A DNA stretch of 64,000 nt from Microbulbifer sp. HZ11 (GCF_000708675.1 NZ_JELR01000002.1:1380228-1444227), one strand, 5' to 3'. Numbered from the stretch's first letter, positions 48,749 to 59,093 are shown. Program-made: numbers and translations. The notes: generated from the letters alone by a model not told the origin.

Positions 48749-50449
48749 TCAGGTCGTCAACGACCGGGTCAGCAGCCGCACGTCTTCACGAATGTCTCCG
48801 TCGGACTCCTGCAGCTCCTTGATCTTGCGGCACGCATGCAGCACCGTTGTGTGATCGCGGCCACCAAACGCGTCGCCAATTTCCGGCAAACTGTGGTTGG
48901 TCAGCTCTTTCGCCAACGACATGGCCACCTGACGCGGACGGGCTACCGAACGACTGCGGCGTTTGGACAACAGGTCGGCCACCTTGATCTTGTAGTACTC
49001 CGCGACCACACGCTGGATATTATCAATACTGACCAACCGATCCTGCAGGGCCAGCAGGTCTTTGAGCGCCTCTCGCACGAGAATATCGTCAATTGCGCGC
49101 CCGGTGAACTGGGCGTTCGCAATCACGCGACGCAACGCGCCCTCCAGTTCACGCACGTTGGACCGGATCCGCTGTGCAATAAAGAAAGCAGAATCATGGG
49201 GCAGATCAACACCCACCTGCTCCGCCTTTTTCATCAAAATAGCAACCCGGGTTTCCAGTTCCGGCGGCTCAACCGCGACGGTAAGCCCCCAACCAAAGCG
49301 CGACTTGAGGCGCTCCTCGAGCCCGTCGATTTCCTTCGGGTAGCGATCACAGGTAAGAATTATTTGCTGCCCGCCCTCGAGCAGGGCATTAAAGGTGTGA
49401 AAAAACTCTTCCTGGGAGCGCTCTTTGCCGGCAAAAAACTGAATGTCGTCAATCAGCAGTGCATCCACCGAGCGGTAGTAACGCTTAAAATCACTGATCG
49501 CATTCAGCTGAAGCGCCTTCACCATATCCGCCACAAATCGCTCGGAGTGCAGGTAAACCACCTTCGCGTTCGGGTTTCGCTCGACCAGCGCATTACCTAC
49601 CGCATGCATCAAGTGGGTTTTACCCAAGCCCACCCCGCCATAAATAAACAGCGGGTTATAGGCCCCCCCCGGGTTGTCGGCAATCTGCTGCGCTGCCGCC
49701 AGGCCGAGTTGGTTGGATTTACCCTCAACAAAAGAAGCGAAGGTAAAACCGCGATTCAACGCACTGCCGTGTTTGATCGCGCCCTCCACCTCGACTTTGC
49801 GTTGCGCGCCGGCCGCGGGTACCACCGGTACCGCCGCTTCGCCGCCGTGCAAATCTGCCGGCAACTGCTCCGCGGGCGTTAGCGCATCGGCACCGGCCTC
49901 TTCCGCCGCGAGATTGCTATGAGCTTCCATACCGGGCAGGCTGCGGTTAACAGGGATAGATTGTGTTGCGGGCTGTGCGACAGGCATACGCTCGCCAGCG
50001 GGCGCGGTCTGTTGGCGCACCGATGTGCTACCGGAGCCAACCGGGCCCGCACCGCCATACACTGAGGGCGAGTTATCGGTACCGCTGCGCCCAGCGGCAC
50101 CGGAGCGCACGTATCCGCCAAAACCGGCGGCCTGACTATGCGCTTGAGACTGCCCGGTGTAGGCCCCATCCCCGTTCAGACTGCGACGAAAGCGTGAGGT
50201 GCGCCTGTCCAGAGACACAACCTCTACCGGTACGGAGCGACCGGAAAACTGCTGAACCAGCTCACGGATACGATCAAGAAATTTGTCGCTCACCCAGTTG
50301 AGGATAAAACGGTTAGGCGCCACGAGGCGCAACTCACCTTCAGAGCTGTCATCACTGACGCGAAGCGGCCGAATCCAGGTGCTGAATTGCTGTGGTGGCA
50401 GCTCATCCTGTAAACAGGCAGCACACTGCTTCCAGACGGAATCAGACAA
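48749..50449 (-). CDS. dnaA: Chromosomal replication initiator DnaA
   Basis: A 566-residue AAA+ initiator. Domain I (1-87) starts [20 protein letters not shown]; domain II is an unusually long, Gly/Ala/Pro/Ser-rich linker (about 88-232, versus roughly 50 residues in E. coli); domain III has Walker A GGVGLGKT (271-278) and Walker [10 protein letters not shown]; domain IV has the DNA-binding signature [16 protein letters not shown]. Start: TTG at 50449, four bases after GGGGG; a GTG lies seven codons further upstream. Two perfect DnaA boxes lie upstream, consistent with autoregulation. Confidence 0.96.
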   Translation of the reverse strand: MSDSVWKQCAACLQDELPPQQFSTWIRPLRVSDDSSEGELRLVAPNRFILNWVSDKFLDRIRELVQQFSGRSVPVEVVSLDRRTSRFRRSLNGDGAYTGQSQAHSQAAGFGGYVRSGAAGRSGTDNSPSVYGGAGPVGSGSTSVRQQTAPAGERMPVAQPATQSIPVNRSLPGMEAHSNLAAEEAGADALTPAEQLPADLHGGEAAVPVVPAAGAQRKVEVEGAIKHGSALNRGFTFASFVEGKSNQLGLAAAQQIADNPGGAYNPLFIYGGVGLGKTHLMHAVGNALVERNPNAKVVYLHSERFVADMVKALQLNAISDFKRYYRSVDALLIDDIQFFAGKERSQEEFFHTFNALLEGGQQIILTCDRYPKEIDGLEERLKSRFGWGLTVAVEPPELETRVAILMKKAEQVGVDLPHDSAFFIAQRIRSNVRELEGALRRVIANAQFTGRAIDDILVREALKDLLALQDRLVSIDNIQRVVAEYYKIKVADLLSKRRSRSVARPRQVAMSLAKELTNHSLPEIGDAFGGRDHTTVLHACRKIKELQESDGDIREDVRLLTRSLTT

Positions 50450-50584
50450 GGAACCCCCTAAGAACGACGGAACGAGGTGAAACTGCGCCCGAATAAAACC
50501 GGCGCCACATTCTATGTGGGCCACCCCAAATACGCCGGGCATCACCTCAAAAGAAGGGCGACAGTATATCCGTTAGGCCAGGGG

Positions 50585-50593
50585 TTATCCACA
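50585..50593 (+). promoter_or_regulatory. DnaA box (perfect)
   Basis: TTATCCACA, the consensus R-type DnaA box, 136 bases upstream of the dnaA start codon. Confidence 0.85.
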
Positions 50594-50692
50594 ATTCAGC
50601 AGGTTTTGGGGACAAGTTTTGCTGAGGAAAGCCTTGAAATATCAATCACTTGTCTACTTAGTAATCGCCAACTGACTAGCACGACAACACAG

Positions 50693-50701
50693 TTATCCAC
50701 A
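50693..50701 (+). promoter_or_regulatory. DnaA box (perfect)
   Basis: TTATCCACA, same orientation as the first and 108 bases further from dnaA. Confidence 0.85.
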
Positions 50702-50960
50702 AATGCTTGTGAATATCTTGGGGCAAACCGGTGCACTCCCGCAAATAACGCCTGAAATACAACCACTTACGAAAATGACACCAAAAACAACAGAACGGTC
50801 GCCTAAACTGCGCGAGACAATCTGCCTCCAGATAAAGAAACAGGGAGCAATACCGCACAGATCAAACACACAAACGCAGGGTATGCCCCACTGACGAATT
50901 CCCTCACCCAAGACAACGGTGATACAACGGCGGTGGCGCAGCGAATAATCGCCGCAAGCG

Positions 50961-50989
50961 TTGCTTTGATTGGCTTCTTTCTATACAAT
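50961..50989 (+). promoter_or_regulatory. Candidate rpmH promoter
   Basis: TTGCTT (50961-50966) and TACAAT (50984-50989) with 17-base spacing; overlapping TATACA is an alternative -10. It would give a leader of about 140 bases. Confidence 0.45.
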
Positions 50990-51137
50990 CCGCCGCCTTC
51001 GCAGCGCATAGCCCGCTCCGAAGTCTGTCCGCTGATTGCGAATGGACGCACCGCATACGGGCTATAGCCAAACGCGGTAAAGAATTACCCAAACTTCCCG
51101 GACATGGCTCCAGGACAACTATCCAGGTAGTAAAACG

Positions 51138-51272
51138 ATGAAACGTACATTTCAGCCCAGCAACTTGAAGCGCGCTCGCACCCACGGCTTCCGTGCCCGT
51201 ATGGCCACCAAAAACGGCCGTAAGATTCTGGCTCGTCGTCGCGCCAAAGGCCGCAAGGTTCTGTGCGCGTAA
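51138..51272 (+). CDS. rpmH: 50S ribosomal protein L34
   Basis: A complete 44-residue basic ribosomal protein: [20 protein letters not shown] and on to KGRKVLCA. The sequence is near-invariant in gammaproteobacteria. It heads the rpmH-rnpA-yidD-yidC-mnmE series and is divergent from dnaA. Confidence 0.98.
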   Translation: MKRTFQPSNLKRARTHGFRARMATKNGRKILARRRAKGRKVLCA

Positions 51273-51316
51273 GATTGCCGCCCAGCGAGCAACCTTATAC
51301 TTGCCACTGAATCACT

Positions 51317-51832
51317 ATGCAGTGCTCACGCAGCGACTTCGCTTTCGCCAAGCCGCTGCGGCTGCTCAATGCGGCGCAGTATCGCGCCGTTTTTGATTCT
51401 GCGCCGGTCCGCGCCGCGCAACCTCAATTCCTGATCCTCGCCCGTCCTAACGAGCTGGAACATCCCAGGCTCGGCCTCGTTATTGCCAAAAAACACGTTC
51501 GCAACGCTACCGACCGCAACCGTATCAAGCGTATTGCCCGGGAAACCTTTCGCCTGCGTCAGCACGAACTGTTTCCACTGGATGCCGTTGTCCTGGCCCG
51601 TGGCGGAGCCGGTGATTTAGACAATGCCGCTCTAGGCAAAATCTTCAACAAACTGTGGCGCAAGCTTGACCAACGCGCGCGGGATCCACAGCCACAGCAG
51701 GTTAGTGGGCGAAATCGCGGTCGCGGCAAGTCCCAACGAGGAAAATCTGCCGGTAAACGGCTCGGACCAGACCCGTCCTCCAGCCAAACCTCGCCACAAA
51801 CACCATCAAAACCCACGGGCAGCGACCAGTGA
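51317..51832 (+). CDS. rnpA: Ribonuclease P protein component with extended C-terminus
   Basis: The protein subunit of RNase P for tRNA 5' maturation. The core has RLGLVIAKKHVRNATDRNRIKR-type RNA-binding residues (RNATDRNRIKRIARE). At 171 residues it is about 45-50 longer than usual; the tail after about residue 122 is low-complexity and rich in Arg, Gly, Lys, Ser, Pro and Gln. Its stop overlaps the yidD start (GTGA). Confidence 0.95.
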   Translation: MQCSRSDFAFAKPLRLLNAAQYRAVFDSAPVRAAQPQFLILARPNELEHPRLGLVIAKKHVRNATDRNRIKRIARETFRLRQHELFPLDAVVLARGGAGDLDNAALGKIFNKLWRKLDQRARDPQPQQVSGRNRGRGKSQRGKSAGKRLGPDPSSSQTSPQTPSKPTGSDQ

Positions 51833-52098
51833 CCTGGCTGGCCATCAAGCTCATCCATCTCTATCGACTGATCGCCAGTCCCTGGGTTGGCAACCAGTGT
51901 CGCTTCTACCCCACTTGCTCCTGTTATGCTGAAGAAGCATTAAAGACGCACGGATTCTGCAAAGGGGGTTATTTAACCCTGCGACGCCTTATAAAATGCC
52001 ACCCCTGGCACCCGGGGGGGCTAGACCATGTTCCCCCCGCAAACCACGCACCCGAATCACCGGCGACCGTCGAGGCGCCGCCCAAGCAACAAGGCTAA
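51829..52098 (+). CDS. yidD: Membrane protein insertion efficiency factor YidD
   Basis: An 89-residue protein with the signature LIHLYRLIASPWVGNQCRFY-PTCSCYAEEAL and LRRLIKCHPWHPGG, a near-complete YidD motif set with conserved Cys. Starts with GTG, overlapping rnpA by four bases. A Pro/Ala-rich tail of about 20 residues follows the core. It assists YidC-dependent insertion; the mechanism is not clear in the family. Confidence 0.95.
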   Translation: MTWLAIKLIHLYRLIASPWVGNQCRFYPTCSCYAEEALKTHGFCKGGYLTLRRLIKCHPWHPGGLDHVPPANHAPESPATVEAPPKQQG

Positions 52099-52105
52099 CG
52101 ACATA

Positions 52106-53776
52106 ATGGATTGGCAACGCTATACGCTGGTCGGCGGCATCGCCGCGGTCCTTCTGGCATTGATTTATCAGTGGAATGCTTACAAAGAGCAACACACCCC
52201 CGCCATTGACCAGAAAACCGTGGTGCATCACCAGAGCGCCGATACGGAAACCCTTCCCAGCAGCCAGGCCCAGTCCAGCGCAAACAGTGCAGGTAACGAC
52301 CTGCCGGAAGGCGCGATGCCGGAAGTGGGCCACAGCGCCCAACCAAAACTGATTACGGTCAACACCGATACCCTGAGCCTGCTGATCGACCCCCACGGTG
52401 GCGATATCGTCAAAGTCGCGTTGCGCGAGTTTTACGAGGAAATTGACACTCCGGACCGACCCCTCATTCTCCTCAACCAGACCCGCAGTCACACCTATGT
52501 GGCAAAAAGCGGCCTGGTGGGCGGCAAGGGCAACTGTTCCGCCGGCCGCCCGGTATTTACCAGTGACGCCAGCGAATACGCTCTACAGGAAGGAAAAGAC
52601 ACCCTGACCGTGGACCTGAAGCAATCCCAGAACGGTATCGGCTTTACCAAGCGCTACACCTTTACTCGCGGCGACTACCTAATCAAAGTTTCCTATATGG
52701 TGGACAACGGCCGCGACAAACCGCTGCTCGCCGGCATGTGTGGCGAAATTGTACGTGACAGCCTGGAACCGCCAGTGGATATGGGCATCGGTATGTCCCC
52801 CTTCCTTGGTGCCGCGTTACACACCAGCGAGGAGAACTATTACAAACAGGATTTCGAGGACATTGCCAAAAAACCGACCGCCGAAACCATCGAAGGTGGC
52901 TGGGTGGCCATGGTGCAGCACTATTTCCTGAGCGCCTGGGTACCCAACCAGCAGGAACGCAACACCTTTAAACTGGAGCCGATCGGCAATGGCTTGTACA
53001 GCATGGGCTTTTCCAGCCCGCAGCTGCGTGTTGAACCTGGCCAACAGGGCACCGTCGAAGCTTCATTCTACGTGGGCCCGAAAGATGTCTACCGCCTCGA
53101 AGAGATATCGCCCTACCTCGACCTGACCGTGGACTACGGTTGGCTGTGGTGGCTCGCCAAACCCATGTTCCGTGTTCTGCACTGGATTCACGAACACCTG
53201 GTGGCTAACTGGGGCTGGGCCATCATTCTGCTCACCGTATTCATCAAGGCACTGCTGTACCCACTGTCCGCAGCGGGTCTCAAGTCCATGGCGCGCATGC
53301 GCAAATTTGCGCCGCAGATGAAGAAGCTGCAGGAGCAATATAAGGATAATCGCCAGAAACTGGCGGAAGAGACGATGAAGCTGTACCGCCGAGAGAAGAT
53401 TAACCCGGTCGGTGGCTGCCTGCCCATTCTGCTGCAGATGCCGGTGTTTATCGGTCTCTACTGGATGCTGATGGAAACCGTGGAGCTGCGCCACGCACCA
53501 TGGATTCTGTGGATTCACGATCTGTCAGTGAAAGACCCCTACTTTATTCTGCCGGTAATCATGGGTGCCACCATGTGGCTGATGCAGAAACTGCAGCCCC
53601 AGCCCACCGACCCCACCCAGGCGAAGATCATGCAGCTGATGCCGATCATGATGACCTTCTTCTTCCTGTGGTTCCCGGCTGGCCTGGTTCTGTACTGGAT
53701 TGCGAACAACCTGATCTCCATCGCCCAGACCTGGTTTATCAATAAACAGGTAGAAGCGGCAGGCGCCGGCAAGTAA
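52106..53776 (+). CDS. yidC: Membrane protein insertase YidC
   Basis: A 556-residue Oxa1-family insertase: first membrane segment (about 8-22), a large periplasmic P1 domain, then the conserved insertase core with five helices. Core motifs include KALLYPLSAAGLKSMARMRK, INPVGGCLPILLQMPVFIG and FFFLWFPAGLVLYWIANNL. Start ATG 52106 gives the canonical MDWQRY; the upstream frame overlaps yidD. Functions with or without SecYEG at the inner membrane. Confidence 0.97.
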   Translation: MDWQRYTLVGGIAAVLLALIYQWNAYKEQHTPAIDQKTVVHHQSADTETLPSSQAQSSANSAGNDLPEGAMPEVGHSAQPKLITVNTDTLSLLIDPHGGDIVKVALREFYEEIDTPDRPLILLNQTRSHTYVAKSGLVGGKGNCSAGRPVFTSDASEYALQEGKDTLTVDLKQSQNGIGFTKRYTFTRGDYLIKVSYMVDNGRDKPLLAGMCGEIVRDSLEPPVDMGIGMSPFLGAALHTSEENYYKQDFEDIAKKPTAETIEGGWVAMVQHYFLSAWVPNQQERNTFKLEPIGNGLYSMGFSSPQLRVEPGQQGTVEASFYVGPKDVYRLEEISPYLDLTVDYGWLWWLAKPMFRVLHWIHEHLVANWGWAIILLTVFIKALLYPLSAAGLKSMARMRKFAPQMKKLQEQYKDNRQKLAEETMKLYRREKINPVGGCLPILLQMPVFIGLYWMLMETVELRHAPWILWIHDLSVKDPYFILPVIMGATMWLMQKLQPQPTDPTQAKIMQLMPIMMTFFFLWFPAGLVLYWIANNLISIAQTWFINKQVEAAGAGK

Positions 53777-53801
53777 CAGTAAGCAAATAGGTTCGAAATA
53801 C

Positions 53802-53828
53802 CCCGGTGGCGGGAAAACACCGGGTTTC
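53802..53828 (+). terminator. Stem-loop after yidC
   Basis: CCCGGTG pairs with CACCGGG, followed by TTTCC. A second stable hairpin, GGGCCGC-ACTGA-GCGGCCC, lies at 53872-53890 before mnmE. Together they make partial transcription termination or mRNA processing between yidC and mnmE likely. Confidence 0.55.
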
Positions 53829-53938
53829 CTTCACATCCGCGTAAACTACTTCGAATCCGATGCTTCACGTTGGGCCGCACTGAGCGGCCCTTCGTACATT
53901 TGCACCAGAACAATTGAAACCCGGATAGACTCAAAAGT

Positions 53939-55312
53939 ATGTCCCAGCAAAGCCTCAGCAAAGACACCATTGCCGCTGTCGCCACCCCACCGGGCCGCGG
54001 TGGTATCGGCGTGATTCGCCTTTCCGGCCCCAGGGCAAAAGAGATCGGTGAACAGCTGAGCAACCGCCCCTTCAAACCGCGCTTCGCCCACTACTGTGAT
54101 TTCACCCACCGGGAGCTGCTGCTGGATCAAGGGTTGGCGCTGTACTTCCCCGGCCCCAACTCGTTTACCGGTGAAGATGTGGTGGAACTGCAGGGACACG
54201 GCGGGCCGGTGATTCTGGATACGCTGATGTCTGCACTGCTGGAGCTCGGCGCGCGGCAGGCGCGCCCCGGAGAGTTTTCCGAGCGCGCTTTCCTGAATGA
54301 CAAGATGGATTTGGCGCAAGCCGAGGCCATCGCAGACCTGATTGACGCCGGCAGCGCCCAGGCCGCACAGAATGCCCTGCGTTCACTGCAGGGCGTTTTC
54401 TCCGAAAAAATCGAAGAATTAGCCACTAAACTAACCCATTTGCGTATCTATGTAGAAGCATCGATCGATTTTCCAGAAGAAGAAATCGATTTTCTCGCCG
54501 ACGGCAAGGTTGCGGCGGATGTGGAGGCACTGCTCGCACAGCTCGACCGGGTGGAGGCCCAGGCGCGCCAGGGCACCATCATGCGGGAGGGCATGCAGGT
54601 GGCAATTGCCGGAAAACCGAACGCCGGCAAGTCCAGTCTACTCAATGCGCTGGCGGGAAAAGACACGGCAATCGTAACGGACATCGCCGGAACTACCCGG
54701 GATGTTCTGCGGGAGCATATTCATATTAACGGCATGCCCCTGCACATCGCCGACACCGCCGGCTTGCGCGAGTCCCCGGATCAGGTGGAACAGATCGGTA
54801 TGCAGCGCGCCTGGGACGAAATCCGCCGCGCGGACCGTGTACTGCTGGTGGTGGATGCAGCGGAAGTACACCAGCTGGACCCGGAAAAAGTCTGGCCGGC
54901 ATTCACCGGGCAACTACCGGACCCGGAAAAGCTCACTCTGGTACTGAATAAAATCGACCTTACCGACTACACCGCGGGTCTACAGGCACACAGCGATGGC
55001 GTGCCTGTCATCGCCATCAGCGCTCGCACTGGTGCGGGTATCGAGGAACTGCAGCAACACCTGAAGCAATGCATGGGCTATCAAGCGGGTAATGAAGGTA
55101 CCTTCAGTGCCAGACGCCGTCACCTGGATGCTCTGGCAAGAGCACGCGCGTACATAGTAGAGGGACAGGCACAGCTGAGTGACACGGGAGCCGGTGAACT
55201 CCTGGCCGAAGATTTGCGCCAGGCGCAACAGGCATTAGGCGAGATAACCGGAGCCATGACCGCCGACGAGCTTCTGGGCAAGATCTTCGGCAGTTTCTGT
55301 ATCGGTAAATAA
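53939..55312 (+). CDS. mnmE: tRNA modification GTPase MnmE
   Basis: A 457-residue GTPase that with MnmG makes the cmnm5U/nm5U34 tRNA modification. It has the N-terminal THF-binding domain ([20 protein letters not shown]), helical domain, G domain with P-loop [12 protein letters not shown] and DIAGTTRD switch, and the invariant C-terminal Cys motif CIGK. The start follows two hairpins after yidC. Its partner mnmG is 1.9 kb downstream, separated by an inverted MFS gene. Confidence 0.97.
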   Translation: MSQQSLSKDTIAAVATPPGRGGIGVIRLSGPRAKEIGEQLSNRPFKPRFAHYCDFTHRELLLDQGLALYFPGPNSFTGEDVVELQGHGGPVILDTLMSALLELGARQARPGEFSERAFLNDKMDLAQAEAIADLIDAGSAQAAQNALRSLQGVFSEKIEELATKLTHLRIYVEASIDFPEEEIDFLADGKVAADVEALLAQLDRVEAQARQGTIMREGMQVAIAGKPNAGKSSLLNALAGKDTAIVTDIAGTTRDVLREHIHINGMPLHIADTAGLRESPDQVEQIGMQRAWDEIRRADRVLLVVDAAEVHQLDPEKVWPAFTGQLPDPEKLTLVLNKIDLTDYTAGLQAHSDGVPVIAISARTGAGIEELQQHLKQCMGYQAGNEGTFSARRRHLDALARARAYIVEGQAQLSDTGAGELLAEDLRQAQQALGEITGAMTADELLGKIFGSFCIGK

Positions 55313-55332
55313 CGGCCAGGTGAGAGGCCTTC

Positions 55333-56538
55333 CTACTGGATTTTTCGGTTGCGCCCGGCCAGCGCACCACAGATCGCCATCACCAGCGTCAGGCAGACCC
55401 CCACCACCAGCGGCGCCTGCCAGCTTTGCCACTGTTCTTTCATGGCTCCACTCAGAGTCGGGCCGCAGGCCGCCACCAGATAACCGAGAAACTGCGCCAT
55501 ACCCGATAGGCTTGCCGCCTGCCCGGCACTATGGGTGCGAAACGCCATGAACATAATCGCCAGCAGGAAACAGCCGCTGGAACCAAACCCAAACAGCGCC
55601 ACCCACAGCACCGCCACTCCAGGCTGATAGAGCAGGCCGAAAAGCGCAACCGTCATCAGCAATGCCATCCCCACAGCCATCAGCCGCTGGTCACCGAAAC
55701 GGGCGATCACCGGCCCGAGAAACAGGCCGGGGAGCGCTGATGCCAACTGCATCTCGCCGTGCAGCGAGCCGGCAACCACCGCTGAGAAACCGGCATCGGT
55801 CAGAATCGCCGGCAGCCAGCTCGCCATGGAATAAAACATCACCGAGTTGAACCCGAGAAACAGTGTGATCTGCCAGGCAATGGAGGATCGCCACAAGGGT
55901 TTCGAGGCACGCCCGATCATTGGAGAACTCTGTGCCGCGGCGGCCGCTCCAGAGCCCCACCCCACTCGCCGCACACGCACGGCCCAGACCACAATCGCCA
56001 ATAGCGGCAGCAACGCTACGGCAACCAGGCCACCCTGCCAGCCCAGCCATAAAGCCAGCGGGACCACACATACCGACACCAGCGCCCCTGCGGTCCCCAT
56101 GGACACGCCGCTGACACTGGTGGCCTGCGCCACACTCTCGGGAAAATCCGCTTTTACTAGGCTCGGCAACAATACGTTACCCAGGGCAATCCCCGCCCCA
56201 ATCACCGCGGTTCCGGCAAACAGCGTCGATGTGGAACCCATTGAACGCAACAATATGCCGGCAAAAATGCCGACTAGTGCAATAAAAATGGTCACCGTAA
56301 GTCCCCAGCGTCGCGCGAGGGAGGCTGCGAACAATGAACCCGCGCTGAACATCAGCAACGGCAGGGTAGTCAGTAGGCCTGCGGTGGAAGCTTCCAGACC
56401 GAGATCGGATTGAAGCGTACCGACAAGGGGCCCGACCCCGGTTACCGGCGCGCGAAGACAGGCCGCCATGAGCACCAGCCCCGCAATAAACAGGAATGGG
56501 TGAGCTTTACGAAAAGAGGTTCGAATTTCCTGCACCAC
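55333..56538 (-). CDS. MFS transporter of the CynX/NimT type
   Basis: A 401-residue 12-helix transporter. LVLMAACLRAPVTGVGPLVG at the N-terminus is characteristic of the CynX/NimT branch (cyanate, nitroimidazole and related solutes), and RRWGLTVTIFIALVGIFAG is the first MFS loop/helix. It lies on the minus strand between mnmE and mnmG, head-on to its neighbours, suggesting a later insertion. Substrate unknown. It is divergent from mnmG. Confidence 0.88.
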   Translation of the reverse strand: MVQEIRTSFRKAHPFLFIAGLVLMAACLRAPVTGVGPLVGTLQSDLGLEASTAGLLTTLPLLMFSAGSLFAASLARRWGLTVTIFIALVGIFAGILLRSMGSTSTLFAGTAVIGAGIALGNVLLPSLVKADFPESVAQATSVSGVSMGTAGALVSVCVVPLALWLGWQGGLVAVALLPLLAIVVWAVRVRRVGWGSGAAAAAQSSPMIGRASKPLWRSSIAWQITLFLGFNSVMFYSMASWLPAILTDAGFSAVVAGSLHGEMQLASALPGLFLGPVIARFGDQRLMAVGMALLMTVALFGLLYQPGVAVLWVALFGFGSSGCFLLAIMFMAFRTHSAGQAASLSGMAQFLGYLVAACGPTLSGAMKEQWQSWQAPLVVGVCLTLVMAICGALAGRNRKIQ

Positions 56539-57199
56539 TTAATTTTGGCCCGAGAACAATGGCCGAATAGAGGGGAGCGCATTCTCCAACACAGGTCTCC
56601 CCCATTCAAACCACAAGAGTTGCCCACAAAAATCCACAAGGTTATCCAGATCGACCACCTATCCAAGCTTCCCACACAGCTATTTATCCCGAAAAACCAC
56701 AGACTTATGCACAAACTCAATATATGAGCGTACTAAAAATCGATCTGTGGACAAGTAGATGGGTGAGTGGGTGCCTAAGCCGGTACGAATCCGGGGACAA
56801 ACTGCGAATGGCCGCGTAAGGGCGGAAGTTATCCCGTTCATCCACATCCGCCTACCATGCTTGTCCCCCCTCGCAAGCAAGGGTTTCCCCCCTGCTTATC
56901 CTAGACCTAACCTTTTGTTTTTAAAGACTTTTTTGGAGAAATACATAAAACTGCCGCCCCCTATAATTACATTAAACATAATCACGTACATATACATGAG
57001 ATATGTATAACTTTAATTATGTATAGAAAAGAACACGGAAAACGAAATTTCCAAATGCCGCTTTTTTGCACAGCTCAACAGGCCTATAATGTGCGGCCAA
57101 ATTTTTAGTGACTCATCGTTTACCGGCCAAACCGAGCGTTTGCCGGTCCAACCAAGCCAGTGGCGCCAATAGCACGCGCTGGCCTCAGAGCTGGACCCT
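56539..57199. other. MFS-mnmG intergenic region: candidate oriC 2 (DnaA-box cluster plus AT-rich tract)
   Basis: A 661-base non-coding region. Near-consensus DnaA boxes cluster at 56620-56760: TTATCCAGA (56642), TTATGCACA (56705) and TGTGGACAA (56746, reverse of TTGTCCACA), each one mismatch from consensus, with weaker TTGCCCACA (56620) and TTATCCCGA (56684). A long AT-rich tract (about 56905-57055) follows, then the mnmG promoter. This arrangement resembles the E. coli oriC next to gidA (mnmG). Confidence 0.65.
57062..57090 (+). promoter_or_regulatory. Candidate mnmG promoter
   Basis: Perfect TATAAT at 57085-57090 with a weak TTTTTT -35 (57062-57067) at 17-base spacing. It is 110 bases upstream of the mnmG start. 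Confidence 0.45.
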
Positions 57200-59089
57200 A
57201 TGGACTACCCCACCCAATATGATGTGATCGTGATTGGCGGCGGACATGCTGGCACCGAGGCGTGCCTGGCGGCGGCGCGCATGGGGAGCCGCACACTGCT
57301 GTTGACGCACAACATCGAGACCCTGGGGCAGATGAGCTGCAACCCAGCCATTGGCGGTATCGGTAAAAGTCACCTGGTGAAAGAGGTTGACGCCCTCGGC
57401 GGTGCCATGGCCACCGCAACGGATCTCGGCGGTATCCAGTTTCGTGTGCTGAACGCACGCAAGGGCCCGGCGGTGCGCGCCACACGCGCCCAGGCCGACC
57501 GCGCCCTGTACAAGGCGGCGATTCGCAATATTCTCGAGAACCAGCCCAATCTGGATATCTTCCAGCAGGCCGCGGACGATTTGATTGTCGAAAATGACCG
57601 CGTTTGCGGGGTAGTCACCAACGCGGGGCTGCGCTTCCTCGGCAAAACCGTGGTGATCACCGCGGGTACCTTCCTCGGCGGGCGCATTCATATCGGCCTC
57701 GACAACCATTCCGGTGGCCGCGCCGGGGATCCGCCCTCCATCGCCCTAGCCGAGCGCCTGCGCTCGCTGCCATTCCGGGTAGAGCGCCTGAAGACCGGTA
57801 CCCCGCCGCGCATCGATGCCCGCTCCGTAGACTTCTCCGGGCTGGAGGAGCAGTGGGGCGACGAGCCGCTTCCGGTGATGTCCTACCTCGGCACTCGCGA
57901 ACAGCACCCGCATCAGGTGTGCTGCTGGATTACCCATACCAACGAACGCACCCACGAGATCATTCACGGCGGCCTGGATCGCTCGCCCATGTATTCCGGG
58001 GTGATCGAGGGCATTGGCCCGCGCTACTGTCCGTCCATCGAGGACAAGGTGCACCGCTTTGCGGACAAGAACAGCCACCAGATCTTTATCGAGCCCGAGG
58101 GCCTGACCACCAACGAGCTCTACCCCAACGGCATCTCCACCAGCCTGCCGTTCGACGTGCAGATGAACCTGGTTCGCTCCATCAAGGGCTTCGAGAACGC
58201 GCATATCACCCGCCCGGGCTACGCCATCGAATACGACTTTTTCGATCCGCGGGATCTGCTGCCGTCGCTGGAAACCAAATTTATCGGTGGACTGTATTTT
58301 GCCGGCCAGATCAATGGCACTACCGGGTACGAAGAAGCCGCTGCCCAGGGACTGCTGGCGGGCGCCAATGCGGCCCTGCAGGCCCAGGACAAAGACGCCT
58401 GGAGCCCGCGCCGCGACGAAGCTTACCTTGGCGTATTGGTGGACGACCTGATCACCAGCGGCACCAAAGAGCCGTACCGCATGTTCACCAGCCGTGCGGA
58501 ATACCGCCTGCTGCTGCGGGAAGACAATGCCGACCTGCGTCTGACCGAGAAGGGCCGCGAGCTGGGATTGGTGGACGATGTGCGCTGGCAGGCTTTTTGT
58601 GAAAAGCGCGAGGCTATCGCCCTGGAGCAGCAGCGTCTCAGAGATACTTGGATCCAGCCGGGATCCGACGCCGCCAAGAACGTGGAACAGAAGCTGCCGC
58701 AGCCACTGGCGCGGGAATACAGCCTGCTGGATCTACTCAAGCGCCCCGAACTCGAATACGCGGATGTGGCCAGTCTCAAAGGCGAGCCAGTCACCAACGA
58801 TCAGGTGGCCGAACAGGTCGAGATCTCAGTCAAGTACGCCGGCTACATCGACCGCCAGCGCGATGAAATCGAGCGCCTGCAGGCCTACGAGGACACCCCG
58901 CTGCCGGTGGATTTCGATTACGCCGGCGTTTCCGGCCTCTCCAACGAGGTGATCCAGAAACTGAGTGATGCGCGCCCGGACACCCTGGCCCGCGCCGGCC
59001 GCGTGCCCGGTGTCACACCTGCGGCGGTATCCCTGCTGCTGATCCAGCTGAAAAAACGTGGTCTTCTGAACCGCAAAAAGGCGGTTTGA
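57200..59089 (+). CDS. mnmG: tRNA uridine 5-carboxymethylaminomethyl modification enzyme MnmG
   Basis: A 629-residue FAD protein, partner of MnmE in wobble uridine modification. The FAD site is [20 protein letters not shown] (about 10-29), and [19 protein letters not shown] and [14 protein letters not shown] are near-invariant. The length matches E. coli GidA (629). Start MDYPTQYDV is canonical. rsmG follows after four bases. Confidence 0.98.
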   Translation: MDYPTQYDVIVIGGGHAGTEACLAAARMGSRTLLLTHNIETLGQMSCNPAIGGIGKSHLVKEVDALGGAMATATDLGGIQFRVLNARKGPAVRATRAQADRALYKAAIRNILENQPNLDIFQQAADDLIVENDRVCGVVTNAGLRFLGKTVVITAGTFLGGRIHIGLDNHSGGRAGDPPSIALAERLRSLPFRVERLKTGTPPRIDARSVDFSGLEEQWGDEPLPVMSYLGTREQHPHQVCCWITHTNERTHEIIHGGLDRSPMYSGVIEGIGPRYCPSIEDKVHRFADKNSHQIFIEPEGLTTNELYPNGISTSLPFDVQMNLVRSIKGFENAHITRPGYAIEYDFFDPRDLLPSLETKFIGGLYFAGQINGTTGYEEAAAQGLLAGANAALQAQDKDAWSPRRDEAYLGVLVDDLITSGTKEPYRMFTSRAEYRLLLREDNADLRLTEKGRELGLVDDVRWQAFCEKREAIALEQQRLRDTWIQPGSDAAKNVEQKLPQPLAREYSLLDLLKRPELEYADVASLKGEPVTNDQVAEQVEISVKYAGYIDRQRDEIERLQAYEDTPLPVDFDYAGVSGLSNEVIQKLSDARPDTLARAGRVPGVTPAAVSLLLIQLKKRGLLNRKKAV

Positions 59090-59093
59090 GGCC

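Larger units (their letters stand above)
50450..51137. other. dnaA-rpmH intergenic region: candidate oriC 1
   Basis: A 688-base non-coding region between divergent dnaA and rpmH. It contains two perfect DnaA boxes (TTATCCACA at 50585 and 50693), a moderately AT-rich stretch between and around them (50640-50730), and the rpmH promoter. In Pseudomonas the origin is in this interval. Genes on both sides run away from it. A small GGTAA-AGAA-TTACC hairpin at 51076-51089 lies in the rpmH leader. Confidence 0.7.

Noticed and set aside
50410..50420. TGTAAACAGG as a further DnaA box
   Set aside because: Too many mismatches, and it lies inside the dnaA coding region.
53840..53855. TTCGAATCC-like T-loop hint of a tRNA
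   Set aside because: No acceptor or anticodon arms can be folded around it.
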